A stretch of 64,000 nucleotides of DNA from Prillingera fragicola (Eukaryota; Basidiomycota; Tremellomycetes; Trichosporonales; Trichosporonaceae): assembly GCA_002335605.1 (NCBI GenBank), contig BEDY01000010.1:1-64000 (forward strand), in the 5' to 3' direction. The position numbers were made by a program, and so were the translations under genes. Below the pieces are notes generated by a model. It was not told the DNA's origin. It worked only from the letters and a program-made list of their open reading frames with translations, and made no database searches. Each line of letters opens with the position of its first letter. Within the stretch, counting starts at the first letter, position 1. Below are positions 54,418 to 64,000 of this stretch, piece by piece.

Positions 54418-54612
54418 CTAGGTCTCGAGGGTGTAGGCGCTGAGGTCAAGACACAAGTTCTGATTGGTGCAGTAGCTGTCGCAAACCGCAAGCTGAGTGG
54501 CAGTAGCGGTGCTGAAGTGGTCGCCGTCGACGACCTCTGCGACCTCGAGGCAAAGCTTTCCTTGGTAGACGCGCTTCTCGTCGGTCCGAATTTTAAAGCT
54601 GTCCTGGCGGAT
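54418..54612 (-). pseudogene. Protein-like 3' coding fragment, unknown family
   Basis: One minus-strand frame ending at a TAG at 54418 reads like a real protein end: SFKIRTDEKRVYQGKLCLEV, then DGDHFSTATATQLAVCDSYC and NLCLDLSAYTLET. It has well-spaced cysteines and alternating hydrophobics. Upstream the frame meets a TGA within a few codons, and I could not find a convincing upstream exon with a start codon. It may be the last exon of a missed gene or a truncated copy. No family is claimed. Confidence 0.35.
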
Positions 54613-54938
54613 CTCGGCTCACTGGCGAGGGCTTTGGCATCGTCAGCATGACAGCGACGTGTTTGTGCCCACTGTGGCCTCATTCGCCGTCTGGGACAGA
54701 CATGGTGTGCCGACCACCTACACAGCAATTTCCATGCTCACACAATCATTTCCGTGGGTGTGAGGATGCAGAGGTAAGTGTGCTGTGCTGACCGACTCTC
54801 TGCGGTGAAACTGACTTGTTACATGACCACTTGACATTCAGAGCTGACACTGTTCAACGAGGTGCGCCAGAACTACTAGGCTTGATCCCACGGCTCCCAG
54901 TCGCACAAGGCATTCCGGCATTGAAGGACCCGCTCGCC
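54613..54938. promoter_or_regulatory. Promoter of the secreted orphan
   Basis: This 326-base stretch lies before the secreted protein ATG at 54939. The frame is open upstream to an ATG at 54816, but that would bury the signal peptide. No clear motif was seen. Confidence 0.3.
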
Positions 54939-55688
54939 ATGCATCTCTTTGTCCTCATCGCTGCAGTACTCGCGGCGCAATCCGCAACTGCTGCCCCCTA
55001 TCCACTCTCCCTCACCCCGGCCCACTCGCTGGCACCGTCACTAGCCAACGAAAGGGCATCCGACAGGACGCTAATCGACAGCGTCGCAGATGACCTCGCC
55101 CCCACGCCACACATCCGTGACACCCGGTTCCCTTCGCGACAGGCCGGTATGGGCCCTCACGTCGGTCCAACAGTCTACATCAAGTCATACGCCACGTCGT
55201 CAGCAAAACGCGTCTGGGCTGAGCAAGTGCCCAGCGATGGGCATAGCCGTAAACTCTATCAAACTCTACTCAACGGTATTGTCACTGGGGTTAGCGCTGC
55301 TATGAAGCGCGCCGAGTGGATTCGGTGGGAGTATACCCTCCCTGCTCTAGACGGTGGGACGGTGTCCCTCTCAAACAGCACGGCGCTGGACCGCCGACAG
55401 CAAGCGCGAGTTGGCCTGGCTATTGCCCTCGGCTACAGCGGCCCGCCAATGTACAAGTCTGCAAAGACCCTCAGCGAGATGAAGAACGGCACCGCGTGGA
55501 TTGTCAACTGCGCGCTCAGCGAGAGCGCCATGGTGTGCGGCGAGCTGGTCATGTGCGAGGACGCGGGGTGTGAGGCAGTGCACATTGTCGTCGCTCCGCA
55601 TGGCGGGTGGGAGGAGGAGGCCGCGAGAAAGTGTAGGGGTGTGGAGATCAAGTGGTGGGCTAGCGACTGGACGCAGGTGGAGCTCTAG
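54939..55688 (+). CDS. Secreted protein of unknown function
   Basis: A single exon gives 249 residues from MHLFVLIAAVLAAQSATAAP, a clear signal peptide; this start was preferred over an in-frame ATG at 54816 that would put 41 residues ahead of it. A Ser/Asp-rich propeptide-like stretch follows (residues 25-70). The C-terminal half has TAWIVNCALSESAMVCGELV and MCEDAGCEAVHIVV, with five cysteines, and ends WWASDWTQVEL. Potential N-glycosylation sites are at NST and NGT. I do not recognise the family. It is probably extracellular. Confidence 0.7.
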   Translation: MHLFVLIAAVLAAQSATAAPYPLSLTPAHSLAPSLANERASDRTLIDSVADDLAPTPHIRDTRFPSRQAGMGPHVGPTVYIKSYATSSAKRVWAEQVPSDGHSRKLYQTLLNGIVTGVSAAMKRAEWIRWEYTLPALDGGTVSLSNSTALDRRQQARVGLAIALGYSGPPMYKSAKTLSEMKNGTAWIVNCALSESAMVCGELVMCEDAGCEAVHIVVAPHGGWEEEAARKCRGVEIKWWASDWTQVEL

Positions 55689-56125
55689 GTTGGAGAGCCG
55701 CTTCCAGTGCGCAAGTGTCTCGCCGCTGGATAGACAGGGTGGGTCGCACTCGCACAATCCACCTCGAATATGACCCAGACTTTCTCAGGGGAGTTCACAC
55801 CAAGGGACATTAGCCCAGGACATTACCAGGACATTGGCAACCACTGACACTGCCAGGCTACAAATTCTGTAGGACATAGACTGTGCATGCATTCATGACT
55901 ACCCACGGATTGCTCGCCTTAGACAGCTGTACTGGGAGTGCGTTTGGACTAAACGACTGTGACATAGACCTAAACTTGCCGCCGCCTAGCGCTGACTTAC
56001 GCGTCCTTGCATGGTCGCAGACAGTTAGTTCGTGCGCATGCCACCGGTTCGAACCGTCCAGAATGATGATACAGTTGACATACACCTTCTAGACCCGCTC
56101 TATAAATCTACATTGCGCCCTTCAC
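55689..56125. other. Intergenic, convergent 3' ends
   Basis: The 437-base gap separates converging genes. The word ggacatt occurs three times at 55803-55835. Nothing else was seen. Confidence 0.4.
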
Positions 56126-57782
56126 CTAGGCGACTTCAACATGCACTGTGCCCTCCTTGACATTCTTCTGGGGGCGGTACCAGGCAACAAAGCCAATGAG
56201 CCACACCACGGTCCAGCCCAGCTGAAAGTACCAGCTGGTCCTCACATTCACCCACTCATGCACGCCGCCGGGGTGGGTAGTGAACAGTCCCGCCTGGATC
56301 GACAGCGCGACGACGTTGGAGGTCTGCATCGACGTCTGGAGCATGGCGCCGAGCACACCCTCGCGCCCGGCCGGCGCCGCAAGCATGACACCCACGTTGG
56401 TCGCGATGAGGACGACCTGCATGCCGGCCGAGCCAAAGCACATTGCGGGAAAGGTCCATTTCCAGTAGTTTGTGCCGAGCAGGCCGTCGGCGCCGGGCAT
56501 CTGCGTCCAGATGGTGTAGGCGAGGATGCAGAATGTCATGGCGATGATGATGGGTGTGCGTGGGCGGGAGACGAGTTTGGGAAACTTGATCATGATCAGA
56601 GAAATGATCATGGACGAGATGCCCTCGGGGAGGGTGCGGAGGGCGGAAATGACCATGGGCTCGCCGTTGACGAGGTGGGACATTTCGATGAACGGCATAA
56701 AGTTGACGGCCCACCAGCCGAGGGTGAGGAGAGCAAAGATGACGAGGACGGGAATGTTGGGAATCTTCCACGTCGATGGTGGGAGCAAGGCGCTCTCCTC
56801 GTCCAGGCGTGTCTCCCAGAAGAAGAAGGCCGGGTACAGGAGCATGCCGAGGATAAAGGGGACGAGGAACGTGGGCTTTGTCCAACCAAACGAAGCGCCG
56901 AGGGTCAAGCCGACAATGACAAGCACCTGCGCGGCGAGCATGCAGGTGATGCCAGGGAGGTCCATGGCCTTGATCCGCTCGCGCGTCGACGAGCACTCGT
57001 GGGCGTGGCCGGCCACCTGGCCGTCGTGCGGAAGGATAAAGTACGTGCAGATCGAGGCCGGGATGACAACCATCGAGACCATGCGGAAGAACCAGCGCCA
57101 GCCGGCCATCTGCCCGTCGTTGGGGATGAGCTCAAAGACACCCGCAATAATAGTGCCAGTCACGTTGGCAATGCTGCCCGTCATGCCGTAGAGGGTGTAG
57201 GCGCGCGCGCGCTCCTGGCCGGGGGGGAAGATGAAGGCGATCAAGCGGTAGGCTGCGGGGACGACGCAGGCGCCGAGGACGCCAGACAGAGCGCGGAGGA
57301 CGAAGAACGCATAGCGGTCGGTCATGAATGAAATGATAATGTTTGCTAGAGCCACACCAGCGAATCCAAAGACGAACACGGGCTTGGCGCTAAAGAGGTC
57401 GCAGATCCTGCCCCAGAAGAGCAAGAAACTCGCAAACGCCACGGCATAGGCCGTGATAATCCACGTTTGCTGCTCGAAAATGATGTCCAGGTCGGCCGAG
57501 ATGGGCGCCGTAAAGACAAAGAAAGCCGAAGCGGACAGGACTGGCTCTTGTCAGCGTCTGCTCGCCTCGCAGGTGCGCGACAAACTCACCATCAATAAAC
57601 ATGGACAAGCAAAACACGGCAAGCAGCACATGCCGCCGTGTCCAGCTAATTTCAACGACAGTCGCGTGGGTGGGCTTGCGCTCGAGCTCGCCGGCCAAAG
57701 TCGAAGTCGTCGACACTGGCGTGGAGCTGGGCTGGGGCGCGACACTACCCTTTTCAATGTCAATGTTCGATACCGTGGTCAT
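56126..57782 (-). CDS. MFS exporter, 14-span drug/ATR1-like type
   Basis: Two exons give about 535 residues from MTTVSNIDIEKGSVAPQ at 57782 to the end at 56126. The intron restores FIDVLSASAFFVFTAP. The spans run through WIITAYAVAFASFLLFWGRI (motif D region), LRALSGVLGACVVPAAYRL and YGMTGSIANVTGTIIAGVF (antiporter motif C region), then GWRWFFRMV. This is the DHA2 drug:H+ antiporter pattern and resembles ATR1-like exporters that remove aminotriazole or borate. The long antisense open frame over this gene is a shadow of GC-rich codons. Substrate is inferred only by family. Confidence 0.88.
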
Positions 57783-60700
57783 TGTCTGTGGTGAGAGAAA
57801 GTGAGATGAGTGGGGCTTTGCTCGACGCCATCGGCGCTTCTTTATATCCACAGGGGGTCTATGGGCCTAGGTGGAGGTGAATGGACATCTCCGAGGTCTG
57901 CAACGGTGGAGGCTGGGAAGAGCAAGGCGGGACTGTAGAGGTGAAAAATGACGAGAGGTAGTCGGGCCGTTTGGGTGGGGCGGGGTTACTCCGGAGTTTT
58001 TACGGCCACCGTCGTAGGTTCCTGGTAGTGGAGGTCGCTTGTACCCAGTGGGTCCGGAGATGCTCCGAGGTGGTGGCGGCGTGCGGATCCGAGATACCTG
58101 TGAGCCAAGCTTTATGGGTGGATTAACTGTGGATGTCGACGTCAGGTGAGTAGAGAACGAGGTGGATCAGTCAGCATCCTCGGAACAACTTCGATAAGGG
58201 CGTTTAAACGTCGGAGACGTAAGAGATTGGAGACTTGGCCGATGACGAGCAGCTACTGGCATAGGCGCAGTGCACTTGCTGCTGGAGGGTCTGGCCTGTC
58301 TGGTGGAGGGTCTGGAGAACGGGATAGTAGCTTTACCTACCTAAAACGTTCCTGTTGTTGACCTTGACTGCTGCAATGTCATCGCACTAGTAGTACATGG
58401 TGTAGAGGATGGTGCAAGTAATTAGTAGTACACCGAAAAAAGGTCCCGCCACAAACACCATTGCACCATTGACAGCTTTGGGCACGCTCTTGCAAGCATT
58501 CTTCTCGCTCATTCAAGCATTTGCATTTACAACAAGACGGCAGATGGAAACAGTAGCAATATTGGCTCTACTGCTCAATGGACCTCAATGTCAGGCATGT
58601 TGAACGCAAGACGTGGATGTAGACACTGGGTGGACGGACAGCGCCGACAGAAAAGTGGAGGCTGGCTGGAGGTGGAGGGTGGAGGTACTGTGCGGTTGGG
58701 ATCGTTGGCTGCGCTCCCCCCGTCCATGCAGCTTGTGTGGCTTATATTTCTGAGCGCAGGGATGAGTGGATGTGAGGCTATGCTGCCGTGTCAGCTTGCG
58801 AGAGTTTGGATATCTCATTTTCAGGCGCTTGTGAAGTGGAACCCGATGGCTTTGCACCAACACCCACCCACAACCACATGTCGTGAATGGATCTTGTCCC
58901 TCCCGCATGTCATTTCACGTGCACATCAACTTCCCGCAGGAATCACCTCTGTGCAAGCCGTGTTTAACATCTGAGACCAACGTATGCACAAAGACAAAAG
59001 ACTGAACCCCGCTTCGCCCAGTGAGCCTCAAGGGCTCGAGGCACGCTTCCCGTGCCCAACCCTGGTGGCGCATGGCGTTCCCCGGCCGGTACGAGCTGGG
59101 CGATCAGACAACACATGTGATGGGCTACCACAGAAATGATGATAGTACGTAGCTAGCAGGTGTGTGATTGCTTGGAGGACGGGAGGTCCCCCGGTCGCGT
59201 CTTAGGGACACTTTTGTCGAGCTAAAGTGGACGACGACGCCTTGGCTCCTGGGTGCAGTGCAGTGTTATTTGTGTTATTTCCCGAGCAGGCAAGGGGCAG
59301 AGTGTGTGTAAGTCTAGCCTGCAGGGATGTGAGCACGATATGTGCACGATATGTGTAGACAATGATTCCGAGGCATCTCGCCAACTGTACGGCTGCACCT
59401 ATTCTTTGACCTCGGGCATTTGGAGGTACCCTGCTGTAAGACGACGTCACTGCTGCCTCGCTTGGATAGATTGCATGCCTGGGATCAAGACATTGCACTG
59501 CCGGCAGCCCAAATTAACCACCTGCGCGCTGAAGCCCCGCCAGGGATGACCAGAGGGCAGCAGAGGGCAGCAGAGGAGCAGCGCCGCAGTGACGTGAATA
59601 TAGAGCAAAGTCTGCGGTCATTCCTTCCTGTCCATCCTGTGTCCATCTCGCAGCCGTCGCTTCTCCTTTCCCCATCCATTCTACAGTCTCCCCACGACGC
59701 GCCAGACGGTCTGTACACGCCAGAGCTGATAGATAGACGCCCATCATCACATGGACCAGAACCAGCGACGCAGAATGCATAGATAACAGCCCGCATTAGC
59801 TAACACTTGCTCCCCGTCATGCATGCTCCTTCCCGTCTGACTCTTCACATGCTACTCTCATACCCCCGACGATCGTGCGTACCCCATCCAGGGCTGATGA
59901 TGCTCTGGCGCAGTGGCTTCCGCGGGGTGGCGTCCGGGGCTATAAACTCTGTTCCCAACAAGGTAAATGCCCTTGATGCCTAGGCCTGTAGGTGAGGGTT
60001 TCGGGTGTGGTGCGCTCGCAGTGTAATACCGGGTTGTGAGGCGTTCGCGTGTGTCGCAGATGCGCTATCCGTCTCGTGTGCATGGGCTGGGGTGTTGTGC
60101 GCATTGAGGAGGGACTAAGTTATGACAGGGCCGAGGTGATGATGTGAGGATGCCGTGGCGTTTGCGTCCGGACGGCATGCGCGGCAAGCGAGATACATTG
60201 CAGATCAAGGAGATTCACTCAACCGGTCTCGGAGCAGAGGCTGTGGGCTGTGTTGGCAGTAGATGCTATGGCAATGCTGCTCGACAAGGAGGTGTGGAGG
60301 CTCTAGTAGACTGTGTAGCACTGCGCGTCTCCTATGTGCTGTCCAAAGCAGGGCTCGGTAGCTAAAGATATACATAGATAACACAAACTCGCCGCTGCAG
60401 GGGAGTGCATAGTGTCCGACACGGGGAGAGCAAAGTGCATGGTTTGACTAAAGAAGGGTTGGGATGCCCTTGTACCTATGCCGCGGAACAGCATCCTTTC
60501 TCTCGTCACCCGCCGTCACTGCTGCTTTTGCTGTTGTCTTCTGCTCCTGGTCCTGGTCCTGATCTCTTGTACCCTGTGCTCCAACGCTCACGCACGCCGT
60601 AACGATTACCTAGTGCTGATATCAGTGTTTATGCAACCTTACTCGCAAAGGGAGTCGCAGACCGCAGGGCACCACCACCCCCTCTGGCTGTTTCCTAAAT

Positions 60701-60795
60701 CTTGCGTACCCCTTTGCCATCGCCGTCGTCACTGGTGCTTGTCGTTCTCATCCATCTCACTACTCGCATCTCTCTCTAATCACCTGTAACAAACA
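57783..60795. other. Gene-poor 3 kb intergenic region
   Basis: No coding sequence with family signal was found between the MFS exporter and the proline-rich protein. The left end is the exporter promoter. A ctataaac word at 59940-59947 and CT-rich DNA before 60796 fit promoter DNA for the right-hand gene. A gagggcagcagagggcagcag minirepeat lies near 59560-59580. I see nothing else. Confidence 0.4.
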
Positions 60796-61677
60796 ATGTC
60801 AGTAGCAGGCATCACCGCGACCGACCAGTGGTGGTCAAAGTACCAAGCTGCGCGTTCAAACTTCCAGCGCCACGGCAAGCACGCGCCACCACCACTGCCC
60901 CTGTACTCTCCACCAGGCTCGCCTCCTTCACCCATGTCGTCTGCCCCGGCCTCACCACCACTGCCGCCCATGACGCTCTCAGGCTCCCCACCACCACCTC
61001 CCGAGTCCAGCTCCCCCGGTTCCCCGCGCGCGTCCTCGAGCGCGCACTACTGGGAGCGCCCCTCGCCGTCCAAGCCAACGCATACGCGCAACCTCACCAT
61101 ATCTCACCGCCGCAACCTCTCCATCGCACCCACAAAACACAAACGCACCCCGTCCGACCCAGCACAGCGGAAACACCGCCGCACACCCTCTGACCCGCCT
61201 GTCCCAGTCCTGTCACCGCGGTACAAGCGTTTCGCATCGAGCACACCCGTCAACACACCGACGAAACACCGCCACGCCCTTCTCAGCACCTACCCCCTCC
61301 CCTTTCTCACCACCCTGTTCCTCCTTGCCCTCGCCTACATCTTCATTGCGCAGGTCACAGCCGCAACAGGCCCAGCCCACACGCACCCCTCCCCCGCCGT
61401 CTCTGCAAACGACACGACCGAGTCAATCGTCTACCTCGGCTCCCGCGCGAGCGGCACGATTCGGAACAGCGGCGCGACCTGCCGCACCGACGCGGGCGTG
61501 TGGGCCGCCCAGCGGAAACGGTACCGCGGCCGCGCAGAGGTGCGTATCCTCTGCCAGAGGTATGGGCAGGAGGAAAAGGGAAACGTCCTCTGGGACTATA
61601 CCGAGGACGGGTGCTTTGTGAGCGACTCGCTCGTCACTACCGGCCACGAGAGGATTCCAAACGTCCCCTTGTGCTAG
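60796..61677 (+). CDS. Proline-rich single-pass membrane protein, unknown function
   Basis: A single exon encodes 293 residues. The first 150 are Pro/Ser-rich and very basic, with repeated KRTPSDP / HRRTPSDP words that look like proline-directed kinase or 14-3-3 sites. One membrane span follows (FLTTLFLLALAYIFIAQV, near residue 180). The C-terminal 100 residues have four cysteines (SGATCRTDAG, VRILCQRYG, EDGCFVSD and a C-terminal Cys) and would be extracellular or lumenal. There is no signal peptide, so type II orientation is likely. I do not recognise the family. Confidence 0.72.
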   Translation: MSVAGITATDQWWSKYQAARSNFQRHGKHAPPPLPLYSPPGSPPSPMSSAPASPPLPPMTLSGSPPPPPESSSPGSPRASSSAHYWERPSPSKPTHTRNLTISHRRNLSIAPTKHKRTPSDPAQRKHRRTPSDPPVPVLSPRYKRFASSTPVNTPTKHRHALLSTYPLPFLTTLFLLALAYIFIAQVTAATGPAHTHPSPAVSANDTTESIVYLGSRASGTIRNSGATCRTDAGVWAAQRKRYRGRAEVRILCQRYGQEEKGNVLWDYTEDGCFVSDSLVTTGHERIPNVPLC

Positions 61678-63247
61678 GTACATGGACTGTTCGTGTAACA
61701 TTAGACCAGTATTTGTCACCATGTCACTGCATGTCACAGTCTATGGCAGCGATCTCTGGCTTGGGTGCGAGGACCTTCTCCGTCACTGACCTCTACATCC
61801 CTCGCCTCCCTAGCAACGTACATTGCATCCCAGCCACATGCAGCCACCTGACCAGCCCACCCACCCATACACAGATGCACGCATCAGAGCTCGTCTCGGT
61901 TGCCCAACCTCATCTACTCGGCAGCCTCCACCGACGCGCCTGATTGTGCCACAAAGCAAAACAACAATGCCGGCAACATGGTCTCCCCGCTGTATCATCT
62001 TGTTCTGACCCCTGGCTTCCGGCCTATGCACAGAATGTACCTCGCTCCACCCAGTGTTCGTCCCAAAGAAGCCTGCGGGCGGGTGCAGCGGCAGCATAGG
62101 AACCGACTTGTTCGAGAAGGGGCTGCGCTGGCCCTAGGCATGGCTGTTGGGCGACGGCGGGTGGCGGCTTGCTGCGCTGGCTGGGTACCGGTACATTGTA
62201 ACAAGCTGGCCTGTGCGGATTAGACGTTCTGGGGTCCTAGCTGGCTTCGGCATGGCTTGGGATTGCGTGGACCGATGCATGCCGTGTCCGATAGATAAAG
62301 AGAGGCTGCCAACAGCGGCAGGGGCATGGATGGAGCGGGACCGAGTGTCTTGGCTCGGAGCTCGCGGTCCAAGCAGGTACGCGCTGGTCTATACAGACAG
62401 AGTGGCTACTAGTAGCGCCTGGAGGTGGCCGGTGAGAGATGCTTGCGTTCGTGCGTCACCTCGGTGCCGTCAGAAGGTACCGGGTGCGATGACAGACGGC
62501 AGACCAGCTCCGCCGGGGTCTGCATGTAATGGGTGGTGGTTTCAACACTACAGTTCATGTCGACGCCGCTGTTTGAAGAATCAAACAGAGGCTGACCGGG
62601 GTCGGTTCCTGTCCCACCTCTGCCATCCGCAGCTTTTACGTTGATATTCTTTGCGTTCTGGTGCATTCCGCTCCTCCCATTCTTGCCTTTCCGTTTCATA
62701 TCAGTGCGACTGACAGTTCCTCGCTTAGCCTTGCTCGCTTAGCCTTTGCTCGCTCAGCCTTTGTTTGCTGAGCCTGGAACCGATGAACCGGTCGGATGCC
62801 AAGCCTGTCTGTCCCTCGGAAGGCTACAGCCTTTCTCATTATCTGACAAGCCCAGTGCTGGCTGATAAGAACGGGGGTGCCGACCAGCCACCCGAATGCG
62901 TTTGCAGTTTCTAGGCGGTCTGGAACAAGTTGCTGGTGCCTCTGGAACTGATCTGGCTGTCGTGCGACCAATCTCGTTGCTGTAGTAGGCGCTGGCTCGA
63001 GTATGCATCCTCTGGTCGTTGTGGTCTACCCACCTGGGATATGGGCCAGTGGCACCTTGGAGGACTCGGCGCTCCACTAACACTCGCGGAGCATGGAGGT
63101 TAGTGGGCGCCAAGTCCATGCAGCAGTGGTAGAATGCAATGGTCTTTCATACTGCTGGTACTATACATGCTACGACACGTCCGTCATTGAAATGAGAATT
63201 TACTTGCTCTGCCGCCGTTTAGAGCATTGGGGTCGTTGCAGGCTTGA
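61678..63247. other. Intergenic between two converging genes
   Basis: This 1.57 kb gap lies between the proline-rich protein and the P450. It has a four-copy short repeat at 62719-62774. No gene was supported. Confidence 0.4.
62719..62774. repeat. Four-copy 14-15-base tandem repeat
   Basis: Units of the form ttgctcgcttagcc run in tandem with a few changes, each ending in AGCC. It is a short minisatellite in non-coding DNA. Confidence 0.75.
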
Positions 63248-64000
63248 TCAAGCACGACGCTCGATGGAAATGTCAAGACCAAGGGGCTTGCGGAGGAAGC
63301 CCTCGCGGGTCTCCATGACGTCCTGAAGGAGTGTGGGCTGGTAGCGGTGGGCCCAGGTTGCGATAATGAGCTTCATCTCCATCTCGGCAACGTTGCGGCC
63401 GACACACGAGCGGGGGCCGTGCGAGAAGGGGATAAAGGCCTCCTTCTGACGGGGAGTGAGGTTGTACCACCTGTCAGGGTTGAAGTCGTCGGCGTCGGGA
63501 CCCCAGATCTCCTTGCTGTGGTGGATGCTGTAGGTGGGGACGGAAAGGACAGTGCCGGGGGGGAAGTAGTGGCCTGCAATGGTGACGCCCGGCGACTCGG
63601 GGGGCACCTCGCGCGGGAGGCCGATGCCTGAAGTCGAGTGGTAGCGGAGGGTCTCGTTGAAGCACGCCTCGAGGTACTCGCAGGCCTTGATCATGTCAAA
63701 GGTGGGCACATCGGTACCCTCGGGGATGGCCTCGTCGAGCTCCTTCTGGAGACGCGCAAGGACACCAGGGGTGCGGGTGACGTAGAAGAGCAAAGCGCAC
63801 GACGAGTTGGAGGTAGTGTCGGAACCGGCAATGAGCTGGGTGAGGGCCTCGGCAGTGAGCTCCTCGCGGCCAATGGGCTCGCCCTTTTCATTCTTGCCCT
63901 CCTGGAGACGGGACAGCAGGTCGGAGCGCGCGTCGGCGGGCGGGTTGTCGATGCGGTTCTGGACACGGGCGATGGCAATCTTGGCAAGGTTGGCAACAGC
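63248..64000 (-). CDS. Cytochrome P450, CYP53-like (benzoate 4-hydroxylase type), 3' part
   Basis: The last 250 residues are present, and the 5' end lies beyond the window edge; the frame is open from base 64000. The I-helix oxygen motif LIAGSDTTSNSS, the ExxR motif in NETLRYHS, PDRWYNLTPRQKEAF and the heme loop FSHGPRSCVGRN are intact. GLPREVP and VTIAGHYFPPGTVLSVPTYS match CYP53 benzoate 4-monooxygenases, which make 4-hydroxybenzoate with NADPH-cytochrome P450 reductase at the ER. This points to use of plant-derived aromatics. The substrate class is inferred from this motif likeness. Confidence 0.9.
   Translation of the reverse strand, partial: AVANLAKIAIARVQNRIDNPPADARSDLLSRLQEGKNEKGEPIGREELTAEALTQLIAGSDTTSNSSCALLFYVTRTPGVLARLQKELDEAIPEGTDVPTFDMIKACEYLEACFNETLRYHSTSGIGLPREVPPESPGVTIAGHYFPPGTVLSVPTYSIHHSKEIWGPDADDFNPDRWYNLTPRQKEAFIPFSHGPRSCVGRNVAEMEMKLIIATWAHRYQPTLLQDVMETREGFLRKPLGLDISIERRA

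Noticed and set aside
56141..57331. 396-codon open frame on the plus strand over the MFS exporter
   Set aside because: It is the antisense shadow of a GC-rich coding exon; its translation is His/Gly/Asp/Glu-rich with no domain, while the minus strand has clear MFS motifs.

Overview
This window looks like nuclear DNA of a basidiomycete yeast. A member of the Tremellomycetes, probably Trichosporonales, fits best, but that is inferred from gene style and not from a marker gene. The evidence is GC-rich sequence, genes split by many introns of about 35-60 nt with GTRAGT donors and CTRAC-TAG/CAG ends, Zn2Cys6 regulators, GPI-anchored Ser/Ala-rich wall proteins, a CYP53-type P450, an ABCA-type transporter, and tRNA genes with introns between positions 37 and 38. 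Gene models were spliced by eye; exon joins were accepted where they restored conserved motifs in frame.

Bases 151-24835 hold twelve contiguous genes that read as one carbohydrate-catabolism cluster: transaldolase, a PRK/uridine-kinase-like small-molecule kinase, transketolase, a phytanoyl-CoA-dioxygenase-type Fe(II)/2-oxoglutarate enzyme, two divergent paralogous Zn2Cys6 regulators, a short-chain dehydrogenase, a zinc polyol dehydrogenase, an HpcH/HpaI aldolase, an aldo-keto reductase, a glutathione transferase and a sugar-type MFS permease. A plausible reading is uptake of a polyol, sugar or sugar acid by the permease, oxidation or reduction by the three oxidoreductases, phosphorylation by the kinase, and entry into the non-oxidative pentose phosphate pathway through dedicated transketolase and transaldolase copies. 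The aldolase plus reductase would form a second, non-phosphorylated branch. The substrate cannot be told from sequence, and the cluster may continue to the left of base 1.

Bases 25251-36567 carry three large membrane-protein genes on the minus strand: an EF-hand NADPH-oxidase-like flavocytochrome, a full-length ABCA-like transporter, and a protein with a SnoaL-like region joined to a seven-span TLC-like region. A small glyoxalase-fold protein follows at 38491-38874, then about 3 kb without a convincing intact gene. Three tRNA genes (Val-AAC, Trp-CCA, Gly-GCC) lie between 42.1 and 49.4 kb. Around them are an intronless GH20 hexosaminidase, an HPP-family membrane protein, and two related eight-cysteine GPI-anchored proteins. 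The second of these is divergent from a siderophore-type MFS transporter.

The right end (54-64 kb) is gene-poor. It holds a secreted orphan, a 14-span drug-type MFS exporter, a proline-rich single-pass orphan, and the 3' part of a CYP53-like benzoate 4-hydroxylase gene cut by the window edge. I saw no transposon with intact coding sequence, no CRISPR array and no rRNA gene.
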